Below the pieces are notes generated by a model. The model did not search any database. It was not told the DNA's origin and worked only from the letters and a program-made list of their open reading frames with translations. Source: Burkholderia sp. (GTDB lineage: Bacteria; Pseudomonadota; Gammaproteobacteria; Burkholderiales; Burkholderiaceae). From it: 51,628 bases of DNA. Position 1 is the first letter of the stretch. Every line of letters starts with the position of its first letter. This document shows, one piece after another, positions 18,390 to 25,555 of this stretch. The translations under genes and the position numbers were made by a program. Location of the stretch: contig JAIRVP010000030.1 of NCBI GenBank assembly GCA_031253835.1, positions 1-51,628 on the forward strand, read 5' to 3'.

Positions 18390-19477
18390 ACCGCACTGCC
18401 CTCCGTCACTGCTTCGGGTTCATCGTTGTGGACATGACGCGCCTCGGACGCGAGCAGCGTCGCCTTCCGGCGCACGCCCCAGCGGTATCCGGAGAGCGCG
18501 CCGCCTTTTTGCACGACACGGTGGCACGGGATCGCGAGCGCGACCGGGTTCGACGCGCACGCGGATGCGACGGCCCGCACCGCACGCGGCGAACCGAGCG
18601 CCTCGGCGATCTCCGAGTAGCTGCGTGTTTCGCCGTACGGAATATGCGTCAGCGCTTCCCACACGCGCTGCTGGAACGCGGTCGGCGCGATGTCGAGCGG
18701 CAGGTCGAATGCGTGCCGCGTGCCGTCCAGGTACGCGCGGATCTGCGCGACGAACGGCGCGAGCCGCGCGGATGCCTCGACCAGCTCGGCGCGGGCGAAT
18801 GCGTCCTTCAGTTCGCCAACGAGCGCCGCCGGTTCGTCGCCGAACGCGATCCGGCAGATGCCCTGCCCGGTCGCGGCGACGAGCACCGTGCCGAGCGACG
18901 TCGACGCGGTCGCATAGTCGATCCGGAGACCTTCGCCCTGACGGCGGAACGCGGACGGCGCCATCCCGAGCTCGCGCGGCACCGACGCATAGAGCCGCGA
19001 TGGCGAGTTGAAACCCGCATCGACGGCCGCCTGCGTGACCGGCTGCCCGCTTTGCAACGCCTGCCGCAGCGCGGCGCCGCGCTGCGCGGCCTGGTACTGG
19101 CGCGGCGACACGCCGACCACGCGCTTGAAGAGCCGCTGCAGGTGGAACGGGCTCACGTGCACGGCGTCGCTCAGTTGCTGCAGCGTGAGCCGCTCGGCAT
19201 GCGCATCGAGCACCGCGCAGGCGCGGTTGACGATCTCGAGCTCGCGCGGCAGCCCTTCCGGCTGGCAGCGCTTGCACGGCCGGAAGCCGGCCGCGCGTGC
19301 GGCTGCCGGATCGGCGAAGAAGGACACATTCTCGCGGCGCGGCTGCCGCGACGCGCAGGTCGGACGGCAGAACACGCCGGTCGTGCTCACGGCATAGAAG
19401 AACGCGCCGTCCGCATGCGGATCGCGCTCGGTCACGGCGCCCCAGCGGGCATCGTCGGTCGGATAGGCGGTTTTCAT
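18386..19477 (-). CDS. ada: bifunctional Ada: methyl-phosphotriester sensor, regulator and O6-methylguanine-DNA methyltransferase
   Basis: A 363-residue full-length Ada. The N-terminal zinc domain shows 'VFCRPTC' (Cys37, Cys41) and 'PCKRCQPEG', the methyl-accepting sensor. An AraC-type HTH segment follows ('VSPFHLQRLFKRVVGVSPRQ'). The C-terminal methyltransferase has 'NPVALAIPCHRVVQKGG' with acceptor Cys318. It repairs O6-methylguanine and, once methylated at the N-terminal cysteine, activates ada-alkA transcription. The ATG at 19477 is used because the longer frame has no domain before it. The upstream AT-rich stretch should hold the promoter, but I could not define a clean Ada box. Confidence 0.95.
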   Translation of the reverse strand: MKTAYPTDDARWGAVTERDPHADGAFFYAVSTTGVFCRPTCASRQPRRENVSFFADPAAARAAGFRPCKRCQPEGLPRELEIVNRACAVLDAHAERLTLQQLSDAVHVSPFHLQRLFKRVVGVSPRQYQAAQRGAALRQALQSGQPVTQAAVDAGFNSPSRLYASVPRELGMAPSAFRRQGEGLRIDYATASTSLGTVLVAATGQGICRIAFGDEPAALVGELKDAFARAELVEASARLAPFVAQIRAYLDGTRHAFDLPLDIAPTAFQQRVWEALTHIPYGETRSYSEIAEALGSPRAVRAVASACASNPVALAIPCHRVVQKGGALSGYRWGVRRKATLLASEARHVHNDEPEAVTEGSAV

Positions 19478-19717
19478 CTGAACCTCGCACTCTTTAGTGT
19501 AGATGGTGCCTACTCTAGACATCGGCGCATGCCGTCGCGCCCTGAATCTTGCTCTGTGATTCGCACCGGCGAACCGGGGACACATCAATCAACAATCCAT
19601 CCGGCGAAACGCGTGCGGCGGCCGCTCCGGCGCGGTTTTCGTCATCGTCCCGTCACCCTTTTGCTGCAGTGCGGATGCGACAAATCGCCGTCCTGACGTT
19701 TTTTTGCATTCGGAATA

Positions 19718-19746
19718 TTGCGTCGCACCATCGCCGTGTGTATAGT
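19718..19746 (+). promoter_or_regulatory. promoter of a putative small RNA
   Basis: TTGCGT (19718-19723), a 17-base spacer and TATAGT (19741-19746) form a good sigma-70-type promoter. The first coding gene in that direction starts more than 150 bp later and behind a strong terminator, so the promoter would drive a very short transcript. Confidence 0.55.
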
Positions 19747-19752
19747 TGGAAC

Positions 19753-19819
19753 TGTCTCCTCCATGTCTCCTCCTGATATGGATTAAGCCCGCTCCGCACT
19801 GCGTGAGCGGGCTTTTTTT
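19753..19819 (+). ncRNA. putative ~67-nt small RNA with two TGTCTCCTCC repeats
   Basis: From the start site predicted by the promoter at 19718-19746 the transcript would run to the T run of a strong terminator. The 5' part has two copies of TGTCTCCTCC (19753-19762 and 19764-19773), an 11-base period. UCUCCUCC is complementary to Shine-Dalgarno sequences, so base pairing with ribosome-binding sites is conceivable. A 7-codon frame (MSPPDMD, 19763-19786) runs into the terminator stem. The alternative is that the repeats are two ribosome-binding sites (GGAGGAGACA) read on the minus strand. No family was recognised. Confidence 0.4.
19785..19819 (+). terminator. rho-independent terminator before the VOC gene
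   Basis: AAGCCCGCTC (19785-19794) and GAGCGGGCTT (19805-19814) make a 10-bp stem, with CGC/GCG extending inside the loop, followed by a run of seven T. No annotated plus-strand gene ends upstream, so it points to a short RNA starting nearby. Confidence 0.85.
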
Positions 19820-19908
19820 CGTCTGTCGATTGTGCCGTGTTCCGGCCGGCGGCGCAGGCGCGATGCGTCTACACTCGATGCTCGTCGACAGCGAAGGAGT
19901 ATCCGTTC

Positions 19909-20322
19909 ATGAAGCCCACCATCCGCGGGATCGATCACATCGTGCTGCGCGTGACCGACATGGCGGCGATGACGCGCTTTTACTGCGACGCCGTCGGCTG
20001 TCATGTGGAGAAGGAGCAGCCCGATCTGGGCCTCGTGCAGTTGCGCGCCGGCGATGCGCTGATCGACCTGCTGACCGTCGGCGGCCCGATCGACCGCCCC
20101 GACAGCGGCCCGCCGGGCACCGGGCGTAACCTCGATCACCTGTGCCTGCGCGTCGAGCCGTTCGACCCCGACGCGTTGATCGCCCATTTCGCCGCCCATG
20201 GCGCACGCCCGGGCGCCCCGGCCGAACGCTACGGCGCCGGCGGCTACGGGCCGTCGATCTACCTGTTCGATCCCGAAGGCAACATGGTCGAATTCAAGGG
20301 GCCGCCGGCCGCGATCGGCTGA
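19909..20322 (+). CDS. VOC-family (glyoxalase/dioxygenase superfamily) protein
   Basis: A 137-residue single-unit vicinal-oxygen-chelate protein: two beta-alpha-beta-beta-beta modules beginning 'RGIDHIVLRVTDMAAMTRFY' and 'LDHLCLRVEPFDPDALIAHF', ending 'YLFDPEGNMVEFKGPP'. Candidate metal ligands are His in 'IDHIVL', His in 'LDHLCL' and Glu in 'MVEFKG'. AAGGAG (19894-19899) supports the ATG. The substrate cannot be deduced; candidates include glyoxalase I-like, resistance or dioxygenase activities. It is convergent with the YaeQ gene. Confidence 0.88.
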   Translation: MKPTIRGIDHIVLRVTDMAAMTRFYCDAVGCHVEKEQPDLGLVQLRAGDALIDLLTVGGPIDRPDSGPPGTGRNLDHLCLRVEPFDPDALIAHFAAHGARPGAPAERYGAGGYGPSIYLFDPEGNMVEFKGPPAAIG

Positions 20323-20343
20323 ACGCGGCCGGTGCGCGGGCCG

Positions 20344-20898
20344 TTACGCGCCCGCGCGCGCCTTGAGCACCGTCCACTCGACCGCGACCGGATCGTGGTC
20401 GGCGCTCGAGATCCATGCGGCGCCATCCTGCACCGTGCACTGCAGGCGCATCGTGCGCTCCGCGAGCTGCCCGAGCGCGGCCGCGACGCCATCGTTGAGC
20501 GACAGCACCTGCACGTTGCGCAGCCGTTCGACCTTGCTGCGCACGCCCTGCCACCAGATATCCGACGTCCTGCCGCCGTACGCGATCACCGTCACTTCCC
20601 CGGCGCGGCCGGCCGCCTTCGAGATGCGCCGCTCGTCGGGCTGGCCGGCCTCGATCCACACGTCGATCGCGCCCGTCAGGTCCTTCTGCCACAGATCGGG
20701 CTCGTCGACGTCCGACAGTCCCTTGCAGAATTCGAGCCGCTCGTGCGCGAACAGCGCGAACGCGACGATGCGCACCATCATCCGGTCGTCGGTTTCCGAC
20801 GGATGGCGCGCCACCGTCAGCGCGTGATCGGCGTAGTAGTGCCGATCCATGTCGGCAATTTGCAGTTCGGCTTTGTAGATCGTGGATTTCAGCGCCAT
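20344..20898 (-). CDS. yaeQ: YaeQ family protein
   Basis: A 184-residue protein matching the YaeQ family from the first residues ('MALKSTIYKAELQIADMDRH') through 'HPSETDDRMMVRIVAFALFA', 'DVWIEAGQPDERRISKAAGR' and a C-terminal 'VQDGAAWIS'. The fold resembles PD-(D/E)XK nucleases; the cellular role is not established (in E. coli it was linked to suppression of a transcript-elongation mutant). The longer frame from 20991 has no conserved N-terminal extension, so I start at 20898. It overlaps nothing and seems monocistronic. Confidence 0.92.
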   Translation of the reverse strand: MALKSTIYKAELQIADMDRHYYADHALTVARHPSETDDRMMVRIVAFALFAHERLEFCKGLSDVDEPDLWQKDLTGAIDVWIEAGQPDERRISKAAGRAGEVTVIAYGGRTSDIWWQGVRSKVERLRNVQVLSLNDGVAAALGQLAERTMRLQCTVQDGAAWISSADHDPVAVEWTVLKARAGA

Positions 20899-20992
20899 GC
20901 GGAGTCGGCCCGGGCGGGCATTCGGTTCGGTCGGGCCGTGATGATACCGAATGCGCGCCGTCCGGCGCGTGTCATGCGCGCCCCACAGCACA

Positions 20993-21016
20993 ACGGCCCG
21001 ACATCAGCCGGGCCGT
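20993..21016 (-). terminator. hairpin downstream of the 115-residue exported protein
   Basis: ACGGCCCG (20993-21000) and CGGGCCGT (21009-21016) form a perfect 8-bp stem. On the minus strand a weak TTGTG tract follows. It lies 70 bp after the stop of the gene at 21088-21435. Confidence 0.5.
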
Positions 21017-21087
21017 GTTCGGTTCGCGCCGCCGGCCGATCGGGCCGGTGCGCTCGCGCGTCGTGCGACTGCGCGGGGGGCGATCGG

Positions 21088-21435
21088 TTACTGCTTGACG
21101 AAGCGCGAATCGGTCCAGAGACCTTGCTGGTCGCTGTTGTCGGCGCTGACGAACTGCACGTCGCCCTGGTCGACCGACACCACGCGGAAGCGCTGGCCTT
21201 CCGGCACCGACAGGCAGCGGTAGTCGTCGAAGTACTGCTGCTTCGCCTGCGACTTGCCGTCACGCTCGTGATTCAGTACGGAATCCAGATTGTCTTTCGA
21301 CAGGCAGCCCCAGGCATTCTTCGTCAACTGGATTTCCTGCTTCGGCTTGACGGCCGAATCGCCGCCGGCTTGGGCAATCGACACCGCGCAAAATGCGCCG
21401 ACGAGGGCAAAAAGGATACCGGTACGCTTCATCAT
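21088..21435 (-). CDS. small exported protein of unknown function
   Basis: A 115-residue protein with a Sec signal peptide (residues 1-24, core 'ILFALVGAFCAVSIAQA'), so periplasmic or secreted. The mature part has two cysteines ('WGCLSKDNLDSVL', 'YRCLSVPEG') that could form one disulfide, then 'FRVVSVDQGDVQFVS' and 'GLWTDSRFV', resembling a small SH3-like or barrel repeat. GGAGACAG precedes the start; ATG at 21432 is equally possible. I do not recognise a named family. A good promoter lies upstream (21511-21538). Confidence 0.75.
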   Translation of the reverse strand: MMKRTGILFALVGAFCAVSIAQAGGDSAVKPKQEIQLTKNAWGCLSKDNLDSVLNHERDGKSQAKQQYFDDYRCLSVPEGQRFRVVSVDQGDVQFVSADNSDQQGLWTDSRFVKQ

Positions 21436-21510
21436 GTTCTGTCTCCAGGCTGCGGGCACCAGGCTTGGGTTAGCTATGCGTTTAAAGATGATCGTGAACC
21501 CGCGTTTTTC

Positions 21511-21538
21511 ACTTTAGAAGACCGGTAAACGATAGCAA
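21511..21538 (-). promoter_or_regulatory. promoter of the 115-residue exported protein
   Basis: On the minus strand TTGCTA (21533-21538), a 16-base spacer and TAAAGT (21511-21516) stand about 75 bp before the start codon. Confidence 0.5.
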
Positions 21539-21922
21539 GCACATTTGTTGTGCGACCGCAATAGCGGCGGATTGTCGCACCCCGTGCGCAGCCCGTTTTT
21601 CGCGCCGCGTGCGCGACAGGCAAAACTTGCCGCATCGCGGACAGCCCCGTCATGCCGGGCGGAAAGCGTTGTCCGGCAAGGCTTTCATCCAAGTTACAGC
21701 GCGGCGTTTGAACGGTTTGGATAATTCATTTCGACATCCGGATTATTTTGATGCACTGCACATAAAGTCATCCGAAACGATTCGACTTTACCGCAGCGCG
21801 GAATCGCAAATACCTGATACAAGAAAAATGCCAGGTATAAGCGAATCCGTATTTATCCGTAGTTCCCCGAATGGTTTCGGCACCCGCGGAAGCCCCGCCG
21901 CAAGCACCTGTCGCCAGCGTGT
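21539..21922. other. non-coding AT-richer stretch with inverted repeats
   Basis: No gene is supported. CTTGCCG (21626-21632)/CGGCAAG (21674-21680) could close a 55-base structured element. ATACCTG (21810-21816)/CAGGTAT (21832-21838) is a 7-bp stem that may terminate speG transcription, although its T tail is poor. Base composition between 21690 and 21870 is clearly more AT-rich than the flanks. Confidence 0.4.
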
Positions 21923-22486
21923 TTACCCTGCGTTATTCGGGATGGATTGCTGGCGTTCGAAATAATCGCGCTGGAAAATGCACATGCGATAAGCGTTGTG
22001 ATACGCGCCGTTTCCGAAAAATTCTTCCTTCAATTCAGCCTCGTGCTGGAATCCGCATTTCTCGTACACGTGAATCGCCGCCGCATTCGACGTATCGACG
22101 ATCAGGTACAGCTTGCGCATGTTCAGCACCTTGAATGCGTACTCGATCGCGAGGCGCGTCGCCTGGCCCGCATAGCCGCGCCCCTGGCACTGCGGCGCGA
22201 TGATGATCTGGAACTCGCCGCGGCGGTGGATGTAGTCGAGCTCGATCAGCTCGACGAGGCCGACCAGTTCGCCTTGCGAATCGACCGTGACGAACCGGCG
22301 TTCGCGCTGGTCGTGCACGTGGCGGTCGTACAGTTGCGACAGTTCCGAGAAGGTTTCGTACGGCTCCTCGAACCAGTAGCGCATGATCTTCGCGTCGTTG
22401 TTCAGCTCGTGGACGAAGCGCAGGTCCTGGCGCTCCAGCGGCCGCAGCGCGAGCGTGTTGGTATCGTTCTGGAGTTGCATGTTCAT
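21923..22486 (-). CDS. speG: spermidine N1-acetyltransferase
   Basis: A 187-residue GNAT acetyltransferase very similar along its length to E. coli SpeG: '[17 protein letters not shown]', '[20 protein letters not shown]', 'HDQRERRFV', '[20 protein letters not shown]' (acetyl-CoA pyrophosphate loop) and '[20 protein letters not shown]'. It acetylates spermidine or spermine to prevent polyamine toxicity. Start at 22486 or 22480: AAAGGAC is too near the first ATG and well spaced for the second. Cytoplasmic, likely a dodecamer as in the family. Confidence 0.93.
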   Translation of the reverse strand: MNMQLQNDTNTLALRPLERQDLRFVHELNNDAKIMRYWFEEPYETFSELSQLYDRHVHDQRERRFVTVDSQGELVGLVELIELDYIHRRGEFQIIIAPQCQGRGYAGQATRLAIEYAFKVLNMRKLYLIVDTSNAAAIHVYEKCGFQHEAELKEEFFGNGAYHNAYRMCIFQRDYFERQQSIPNNAG

Positions 22487-22631
22487 GTCCTTTTTGATGC
22501 CGGCGTTCGTGCGAAACGCCCACGCGGCACGGCCGCGTCCGGGCCCGTTTCGCACTGTAAGAAAATGAACGCGGGCGAGGTTCAGAGCCTAGAATGGGAG
22601 CAAGGGTTCCTGCCACCGCAAGGAGGCTATC

Positions 22632-22802
22632 GTGATCGAGCAAGTCATACTCGGAATATTCCTCGTGCTGCCGCTCGTCATCGTCGCGGCGCTGTTTTCC
22701 GACGAACTGTGGCAGGAACACCGGCGCCAGCATCCGCGCGACGAAAACGCACCGCATATCGACTGGAAGCACCCGTGGCGCCGCGTGCGACGCGGTCATT
22801 GA
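22632..22802 (+). CDS. small membrane protein, 56 residues
   Basis: GTG start preceded by an excellent CAAGGAGG ribosome-binding site. The product begins MIEQVILGIFLVLPLVIVAA, one hydrophobic segment (residues 4-22), followed by a charged, His/Arg/Trp-rich tail that would face the cytoplasm ('DELWQEHRRQHPRDE', 'DWKHPWRRVRRGH'). Third-position G/C bias is that of a real gene. TAGAAT at 22590-22595 is a possible -10 box. I know of no assigned function. It is divergent from speG. Confidence 0.6.
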   Translation: MIEQVILGIFLVLPLVIVAALFSDELWQEHRRQHPRDENAPHIDWKHPWRRVRRGH

Positions 22803-22917
22803 GCCGACTCATCGTCGATCCGCGGCCCGCGCCGGCCGGCCACCCCGGGCCCGGCAACGCGCGGTGCGCCGCCCTTCCGCTTCGATCCGATTCCCGCCCA
22901 ACCCGCGAGACGCCGAC

Positions 22918-23166
22918 GTGAACGACAAGCCCGCTGCCCCTGCTCACGATATCCCTCACGAAACGATCGACCTGCAGATCGCCGACGTGCTGGCGGCCGT
23001 CCGCTACCCGGCGAACAAGGATGCGATCGTCGATGCCGCGCGCGACGCCGGCGCCAGCAACGAGGTGCTGTCGATGCTCGACGGCCTGCCCGAACAGGAC
23101 TACGCGGACGTCAATGCCGTCACGCAGTGGGTCGCCGGCAACTTCGGCCCGGGGCTCGGCATTTGA
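22918..23166 (+). CDS. DUF2795 domain protein
   Basis: An 82-residue protein starting at GTG 22918. After a short charged head it has the DUF2795 pattern 'IADVLAAVRYPANKDAIVDA', 'GASNEVLSMLDGLPEQDYAD', 'VNAVTQWVAG'. The family is small, helical, frequent in Burkholderiales and of unknown function. The start is uncertain because the ribosome-binding site is weak; an upstream in-frame ATG at 22864 would add 18 residues of poor coding character. Confidence 0.8.
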   Translation: MNDKPAAPAHDIPHETIDLQIADVLAAVRYPANKDAIVDAARDAGASNEVLSMLDGLPEQDYADVNAVTQWVAGNFGPGLGI

Positions 23167-23276
23167 GCGGATGCCAATAACGCGATAGGATCGGGCCGCA
23201 CCGGTCGCGCCGCGATCGGGAGGCGTGCCGCCCGGCGCAAGACCGGGCGTTCGAGCACGCGTGTCCGGGGGACTCC

Positions 23277-24635
23277 ATGGAAGGCATCCTGATCCAGCAC
23301 ACGACGCGACGTCAGCTCTGGTTCGGCGCGCTGACGGCGCTCGTCATCCTGCTCGCGCTCGGGATCGCCGCGCCGCACGCGAACGTCACGCTGCCGGCCG
23401 TCGAACCGTTCATGCCGATGTGCGCGCTCACCGTGTTCACGACCGCGAGCATCGCCGCGTTCTTCCTCGGCGCGCAGTTCACCGTGACGCGCCAGCCGGT
23501 GCTCGGCGCGCTCGGCGGCGCCTATGCATTCACCGCGCTCGCCGTCGCGCTACAGCTGCTCACCTTTCCCGGCGTGTTCGCGCCGCACGGCCTGCTCGGC
23601 GCGCGCCCGCAAAGCGCCGCGTGGATGTGGGTGTTCTGGCATGCCGGCTTTCCGTGCTTCGTGATGGCCGCGCTGTTCGCGCGCGAGCGGCTGACGCGCG
23701 CACCGGTCGGCGCGAAAGAGACGCGCCGCTGGACGGCCGCGCTCGTCGGCGGGCCCGCCGTCGCGGCTGCGCTGCTGTGCGCGCTCGCGCTGAACGTGTC
23801 GCTGCCGCCCGCGTTCCATCCGCCCGGCGACGCGGCCGTGCTGCCCGTCAACGGCATCGCGCTCGTCGTGTGGATCCTCAATGCGCTCGCGCTCGTGGCC
23901 GTGCTCGTCACGGGCCGGCTGCGCACGACGCTCGACCTGTGGCTCGCGATCGCGGTACTCGCGTGCCTGACGGACACGACGCTGAACCTGCTGACGACGA
24001 ACCGCTTCACGGTCGGCTGGTATGTCGCGCGCGTGTTCAGCATGTTCACGCCCGGCGTGCTCGTCTGCGTGCTCGCGTGGGAAGTGACGATGCTGTATCA
24101 GCAACTGTTCGAGGCGCATGCGACGCTGGTTCGCTCGTCCGCTCGCGACGGGCTGACGGGTGCGTTCAACCGCAGCCACTTCAACGACCATTTCCACACG
24201 CTGTTCCTGCAGGCACGGCGGCAAGGCGAACCGCTGTCGCTGCTGATGGTCGACGTCGATCACTTCAAGGCCTACAACGACGCGTTCGGTCACGTGAAGG
24301 GCGATGCGTGCCTGATCGCCGTCGCGAATGCGCTCGCCGGCGCGGTGCGGCGGCCGGCGGATATCGTCGCGCGCTACGGCGGCGAGGAGTTCGCGGTCGT
24401 GCTGCCGAACACGGGGGCACGCGGTGCGCGGGTGGTGGCCGACGAAGTGCGCGAAGCGGTGCTGCGGCTCGACCTCGAGATGCCTGAATCGCCGGCCGGG
24501 CGCGTGAGCGTCAGCGTCGGCTGCGCGACCGTGTCGGCCGACGATCTGTCGACACCCGACGCGCTGATCGAAGCCGCCGATGCCGCGCTGTATCGGGCGA
24601 AGGATACGGGGCGAAACAGGGTCGTCGTCGCCTGA
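23277..24635 (+). CDS. membrane-bound GGDEF diguanylate cyclase (MASE4-like sensor)
   Basis: A 452-residue protein. The N-terminal half (residues 15-270) has about eight hydrophobic segments arranged like a MASE4-type membrane sensor. The C-terminal GGDEF domain begins near residue 285 ('RDGLTGAFNRSHFNDHF', 'LLMVDVDHFKAYNDAFGHVK') and has an intact active-site GGEEF at 368-372. It should make cyclic di-GMP from two GTP. No obvious RxxD inhibitory site stands five residues before GGEEF ('IVARYGGEEF'), so product inhibition may be absent. GGGGGA precedes the ATG. Signal unknown. Confidence 0.92.
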   Translation: MEGILIQHTTRRQLWFGALTALVILLALGIAAPHANVTLPAVEPFMPMCALTVFTTASIAAFFLGAQFTVTRQPVLGALGGAYAFTALAVALQLLTFPGVFAPHGLLGARPQSAAWMWVFWHAGFPCFVMAALFARERLTRAPVGAKETRRWTAALVGGPAVAAALLCALALNVSLPPAFHPPGDAAVLPVNGIALVVWILNALALVAVLVTGRLRTTLDLWLAIAVLACLTDTTLNLLTTNRFTVGWYVARVFSMFTPGVLVCVLAWEVTMLYQQLFEAHATLVRSSARDGLTGAFNRSHFNDHFHTLFLQARRQGEPLSLLMVDVDHFKAYNDAFGHVKGDACLIAVANALAGAVRRPADIVARYGGEEFAVVLPNTGARGARVVADEVREAVLRLDLEMPESPAGRVSVSVGCATVSADDLSTPDALIEAADAALYRAKDTGRNRVVVA

Positions 24636-24662
24636 AAACGTCTGTTGTTTGGCTATTTGTTA

Positions 24663-24699
24663 CGGTCATTGTGACCGGAATAATCCGCCGTTACGGATT
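24663..24699. repeat. two short inverted repeats after the GGDEF gene
   Basis: CGGTCA-TTG-TGACCG (24663-24677) and AATCCG-N6-CGGATT (24682-24699) lie side by side between the GGDEF and lipoprotein genes. They may be a weak terminator plus an operator for the lipoprotein. Confidence 0.35.
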
Positions 24700-24785
24700 G
24701 CGGGACAGCGAAACGATCGCTTACAGCCGGTGTTGGAGGCGCTCGCTATGCTGGGTTTCATATCGAACCCGAGCAGGTGAGTACC

Positions 24786-24908
24786 ATGAAGAAAACCCTT
24801 TTGCTGATTGCCGGTGTCGCCGTGTTGCTGAGCGGCTGTATCGTGGTGCCTGACGGCGGCGGATACTACGGTGGTGGCGGGTACTACCATCACCGGCATT
24901 GGGATTGA
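24786..24908 (+). CDS. tiny lipoprotein, 40 residues
   Basis: The frame starts MKKTLLLIAGVAVLLSGC, a textbook lipoprotein signal with lipobox LLSGC and lipidated Cys18. It continues as a short Gly/Tyr/His-rich mature peptide ('GGYYGGGGYYHHRHW'). The mature 23 residues could bind metal through the His cluster. Similar tiny YxxG/His-rich lipoproteins are common in Burkholderia, with no known function. A hairpin at 24919-24942 follows 11 bases after the stop. Confidence 0.75.
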   Translation: MKKTLLLIAGVAVLLSGCIVVPDGGGYYGGGGYYHHRHWD

Positions 24909-24918
24909 CGCGGGTGAC

Positions 24919-24942
24919 GGTCCGGATGCATCGATCCGGACC
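24919..24942 (+). terminator. terminator-like hairpin after the lipoprotein
   Basis: GGTCCGGAT (24919-24927) and ATCCGGACC (24934-24942) form a perfect 9-bp stem with a 6-base loop. The following sequence has few T. Confidence 0.6.
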
Positions 24943-24951
24943 TTCGCGCGG

Positions 24952-25065
24952 TCAAGCCGGCGTAGTCAGTTCGGCATGCATCAGAAAGACCTGTAGCGCG
25001 GCGAGCGTTTCGTAGTGGAGACGCTCGAGGCGTGCATCCTTGTGGGCTGATCTTCGATCAGTCAT
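24952..25065 (-). pseudogene. C-terminal remnant or small ORF on the minus strand
   Basis: A minus-strand frame ends at 24952 and reads 'RLERLHYETLAALQVFLMHA' just before 'ELTTPA' and the stop, with core-genome-like codon use. It stays open leftwards to an ATG at 25065 and a little beyond, then loses coding character where the AT-rich insertion starts. I read it as the tail of a truncated chromosomal gene, or a 37-residue protein; neither is proven. Confidence 0.35.
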
Positions 25066-25555
25066 GCATCGGCCATCGTCCAGTAGGTCGCCCTCGCTGC
25101 GGCGAAATTGACGGCGAGAAATTCGAAAGATCCCGACGTAGCGACACCGCCCCGGTGGACACCAGCGGCACGAGCGGACACGCAGACACCCATTTCACGA
25201 TACGTCTCGTTCTCGAGAAGCAGATCACTTTTAGATCACCTTTGATCACTCGCGCACAATCTAACGAGTGTCCGCCCCCTCGAGTTTGCGGTTTGGGTGC
25301 GGGCTGACGCTCGACCCAACTGCCTTGCCAAGAAGAAGTTTAAAAAGCGCGGTTCCTTTGGGTATCGACTTGCCCATCGGCGATCTCGCGCCCCCAGCGC
25401 ACTTAGACGGCCTGGAAAGTTCAAAGAATATTTCGTCTGAAACCCAACTATCCGGATAACCATTTCAAATTAGTTCGATTGATTTTCGCGGCATGAGCAC
25501 GATAGCGTAACAGGCATCGCGCATACCGCCCAACATCAACGGAGCTAAAGCAGAA
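25066..25555. other. non-coding junction before the AT-rich insertion
   Basis: No gene is supported. Base composition falls from core-like to AT-rich across this stretch. Near-repeats such as AGATCAC (25220-25226) and GATCACC/GATCACT (25233-25249) and short open frames are present, but no recognisable transposase, integrase or attachment site. It probably contains the promoter of the next gene and decayed sequence. Confidence 0.4.

Larger units (their letters stand above)
19478..19908. other. gap between ada and the VOC gene
   Basis: The first 200 bp should carry the ada promoter on the minus strand. The second half contains the promoter-terminator unit described separately (19718-19819). 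A 40-codon minus-strand frame (19642-19764) begins right after an excellent AGGAGGAG, but its sequence (MEETVPTIHTAMVRR at its start) is not recognisable. The 30 bp before the VOC gene contain its AAGGAG ribosome-binding site. Confidence 0.4.

Noticed and set aside
19642..19764. 40-codon minus-strand gene after a perfect AGGAGGAG
   Set aside because: The translation shows no recognisable motif and no clear promoter drives it; kept only as an alternative reading of the small-RNA unit.
25268..25459. 63-codon plus-strand frame before the DUF6402-like gene
   Set aside because: No ribosome-binding site, no conserved motif, irregular codon use; probably chance in the junction sequence.
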